Assembly (NCBI GenBank): GCA_934636065.1
Contig: CAKTZW010000063.1
Coordinates: forward strand, 1-8,479
Length of the DNA: 8,479 bases
Direction: 5' to 3'
From: an uncultured Labedella sp.
Lineage (GTDB): Bacteria > Actinomycetota > Actinomycetes > Actinomycetales > Microbacteriaceae
Part shown: piece after piece, positions 7,462 through 8,479 of the stretch
Numbering within the stretch: position 1 is the first letter of the stretch
How the letters are laid out: each line of letters begins with the position of its first letter
The notes under the pieces: generated by a model
The model's input: only the letters and a program-made list of their open reading frames with translations
Databases searched by the model: none
What the model was told of the DNA's origin: nothing
Translations under genes and position numbers: made by a program

Positions 7462-7477
7462 CGTCCCTCCCGGTCGT

Positions 7478-7493
7478 GTCAACCCACATTGAC
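7478..7493. promoter_or_regulatory. Operator copy 2, GTCAACCCACATTGAC, at the transcription start
   Basis: The same 16-base element with one change (A for G), shifted by 46 bp and beginning at the predicted transcription start. Its outer bases extend the symmetry to TGTCAA and TTGACA. Two equal sites bracketing a promoter are typical of repressor control, possibly with cooperative binding. Confidence 0.7.
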
Positions 7494-7499
7494 ACATCA

Positions 7500-7528
7500 A
7501 CCCTACGTCCCCACGCGCCCCCCGTCAA
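7500..7528 (-). promoter_or_regulatory. Sigma70-type promoter of the HTH-ABC unit
   Basis: On the minus strand, TTGACG at 7528-7523 and TAGGGT at 7505-7500 are separated by exactly 17 bases. Transcription would start near 7493, giving a leader of about 32 bases that contains the ribosome binding site GGGAGG (7471-7466). Both hexamers fit the housekeeping consensus well for a genome of this G+C. Confidence 0.75.
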
Positions 7529-7539
7529 CCCACGTTGAC
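7524..7539. promoter_or_regulatory. Operator copy 1, GTCAACCCACGTTGAC, over the -35
   Basis: An inverted repeat of GTCAAC and GTTGAC with a 4-base spacer. Its left half supplies the -35 hexamer of the minus-strand promoter, so a bound repressor would exclude RNA polymerase. Confidence 0.7.
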
Positions 7540-7803
7540 ATTTCCGCGGCCCTACCTTCCGTGAGGTGGCGCAATTCGTCGCCATCCCGAGCCATCCCTC
7601 CGGAGAAGTGCGGACTACGGCCGCTCCTCTTCCCTCGAAGTGCGGACTAGGGCCGCCTCGAGAGCGCATCCGGCGGCCACAGTCCGCACTTCGCGAAGGT
7701 GGCAGCCGACGCGACATCGTGTCCCCAGGCGACGCGGCTCGTCCTCATCCCCCGCCGCCGCGTCGGTCTGGTGCGGTGGCATCGAGCTGCCCCACTGTGA
7801 CTT
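7540..7803. other. Intergenic stretch between the divergent HTH gene and the DUF559 gene
   Basis: From the HTH start (7461) to the next start (7804) there are 342 non-coding bases. The first third holds the operators and promoter described separately, the middle holds the AGTGCGGACT cluster, and 7700-7803 shows only a short 8-bp GC hairpin (7730-7737 with 7758-7765, 20-base loop) that may be chance. I found no convincing plus-strand promoter for the gene at 7804. No RNA gene or conserved coding frame is visible. Confidence 0.6.
7605..7693. repeat. Three-copy AGTGCGGACT repeat cluster, two direct and one inverted
   Basis: The unit is CGAAGTGCGGACT, two variable bases, then GGCCGCC. Copy A starts at 7605 (GAAGTGCGGACTA, with one later base changed), copy B covers 7636-7657, and copy C is inverted at 7672-7693. 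B and C form a 22-bp stem with only the two variable positions unpaired, closing on a 14-base loop. The cluster lies in non-coding DNA. It could be a dispersed palindromic repeat family, a regulator-binding array or a processed-RNA stem; the sequence does not decide. Confidence 0.75.
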
Positions 7804-8479
7804 ATGCCCAGACCCTCCGAGCTCCCGGCCTCCTTCACCCTGACCCCCTTCGCAGTTCGTGACGCGCTTGCCGCAGGCATTTCACGACGGCGGCTGCGGG
7901 CCGGCGACCTCGAGACCCCGTACCGAGGCATCCGCACCTCGTCGCGGTCGGAGTCCGCGAGTGGGCGCTGCGCCTCGTTCCTTCCGCGGATGCCTCCGTC
8001 TGCGCTCTTCTCCCACACGACAGCGGCAGCACTCCACCGCCTCCCGATCCCGGCGCGAATAGATCCGATCGAGCTGCACGTCGGGACTCCTGCCGAACGT
8101 CGTCCGGTCGATGCAGCAGGTGTGCGGGGCCATCGGATGCAGCTCGACCCACTCGATCGCGTCGTGATGGACGGTCTTCCGGTCACCTCGGTCGAGAGGA
8201 CGTGGCTCGATCTCGGTGGCGTCCTGACCCTCGCGGAGCTCGTGGCCGCTGGCGACGCGATGATGCGCCTCGCTGAGAGCGATGCCCGGCCGCGCCTGCT
8301 TGAGATGATCGAGGCGCACCCGCGCCGAGCAGGGCGACCACGCGCTCGTACGGCGCTTCCGCTTCTCGATGGTCGTGCTGAGTCGCCGATGGAATCGAGG
8401 CTTCGTCTTCTGCTTGTCGACGCGGGCTTCACGTCCTTCCGTCCCAACGTCGACATTCGGTCGGTGGACGGTCGATTCC
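7804..8479 (+). CDS. DUF559-type protein with AbiEi-like N-terminus (3'-truncated)
   Basis: An open frame runs from the ATG at 7804 through 225 codons to the window edge. A TGA lies in frame at 7798-7800, so this is the most upstream possible ATG; no ribosome site precedes it. The N-terminus (FAVRDALAAGISRRRLRAGDLETPYRGIR, about 15-43) is of the winged-helix type also seen in AbiEi antitoxins. The middle has HTTAAALHRLPIP and VTSVERTWLDLG, and ESPMESRLRLLLVDAGF (193-209) begins the Vsr-superfamily nuclease-like DUF559 domain, whose remaining part is outside the window. Proteins of this plan are very common in Microbacteriaceae with no established role; a link to defence or DNA repair is speculative. 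Codon usage differs sharply: 61 of 225 codons end in A or T against 4 of 97 in a stretch of pckG, which suggests recent acquisition or weak selection. Confidence 0.82.
   Translation, partial: MPRPSELPASFTLTPFAVRDALAAGISRRRLRAGDLETPYRGIRTSSRSESASGRCASFLPRMPPSALFSHTTAAALHRLPIPARIDPIELHVGTPAERRPVDAAGVRGHRMQLDPLDRVVMDGLPVTSVERTWLDLGGVLTLAELVAAGDAMMRLAESDARPRLLEMIEAHPRRAGRPRARTALPLLDGRAESPMESRLRLLLVDAGFTSFRPNVDIRSVDGRF

Noticed and set aside
7462..7500. Upstream start for the HTH protein at 7500
   Set aside because: This would put the start within the promoter -10 and encode across the operator; the GGGAGG before 7461 supports the shorter form.
7535..7558. Plus-strand promoter TTGACA (7535) with TACCTT (7553)
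   Set aside because: The spacer is only 12 bases; the TTGACA is explained as an arm of the operator.
7730..7765. 8-bp GC hairpin with a 20-base loop before the DUF559 gene
   Set aside because: Arms of this length are expected by chance in DNA of this composition and nothing else supports a function.
7566..7862. 98-codon plus-strand frame over the repeat cluster
   Set aside because: It runs through all three repeat copies and into the DUF559 gene in another frame, has no ribosome site and no recognisable domain.
7647..8456. 269-codon minus-strand frame opposite the DUF559 gene
   Set aside because: The translation is Ser/Arg-rich and without motifs, while the plus strand gives a recognisable protein.

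Overview
The window comes from a high-GC actinobacterium, most probably of the Microbacteriaceae (Microbacterium-like). This rests on the very high G+C, third codon positions that are almost all G or C, a GTP-type PEP carboxykinase, a RamB/ScfR-type regulator, a LAXTG-type cell-wall sorting signal and a DUF559-type protein of a sort common in that family. The genus is an inference. Four complete genes and two genes cut by the window edges are supported, and the intergenic DNA is unusually rich in symmetric elements.

Layout. (1) 1-1558 (+): the 3' part of a secreted protein built of tandem IPT/TIG Ig-like domains, ending in an LAVTG sortase signal, a membrane segment and an Arg tail. (2) 1578-1615: a perfect 17-bp hairpin between convergent genes. 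(3) 1654-3093 (-): a 479-aa XRE/ScfR-type (RamB-like) regulator, divergent from (4) 3212-5062 (+): GTP-dependent PEP carboxykinase (pckG). The 118-bp region between them holds an 8-bp inverted repeat placed inside the regulator's apparently leaderless promoter, and an 11-bp direct repeat. (5) 5063-5222: a 17-bp hairpin and a perfect 52-bp palindrome between convergent genes. (6) 7461-5223 (-): a two-gene unit of a 71-aa helix-turn-helix protein followed by a 651-aa ABC exporter half-transporter. Its promoter (TTGACG-17-TAGGGT) is flanked by two copies of a GTCAACCCACRTTGAC operator. (7) 7540-7803: non-coding DNA with three copies of a repeat containing AGTGCGGACT. (8) 7804 to the window end (+): the N-terminal 225 codons of a DUF559-type protein with a clearly different codon usage.

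How the parts may work together. The best-supported link is regulator to pckG. ScfR/RamB proteins are known to control acetate and short-chain acyl-CoA metabolism, and PEPCK is the entry to gluconeogenesis from such substrates, so the divergent pair looks like a carbon-source switch. The HTH-ABC unit looks like a repressor-controlled efflux operon; its substrate cannot be read from the sequence. I see no CRISPR array, tRNA, rRNA, transposase or phage gene. The most interesting undescribed material is in the regulatory and repeat DNA: the twin GTCAAC operator, the 52-bp palindrome and the AGTGCGGACT repeat cluster.
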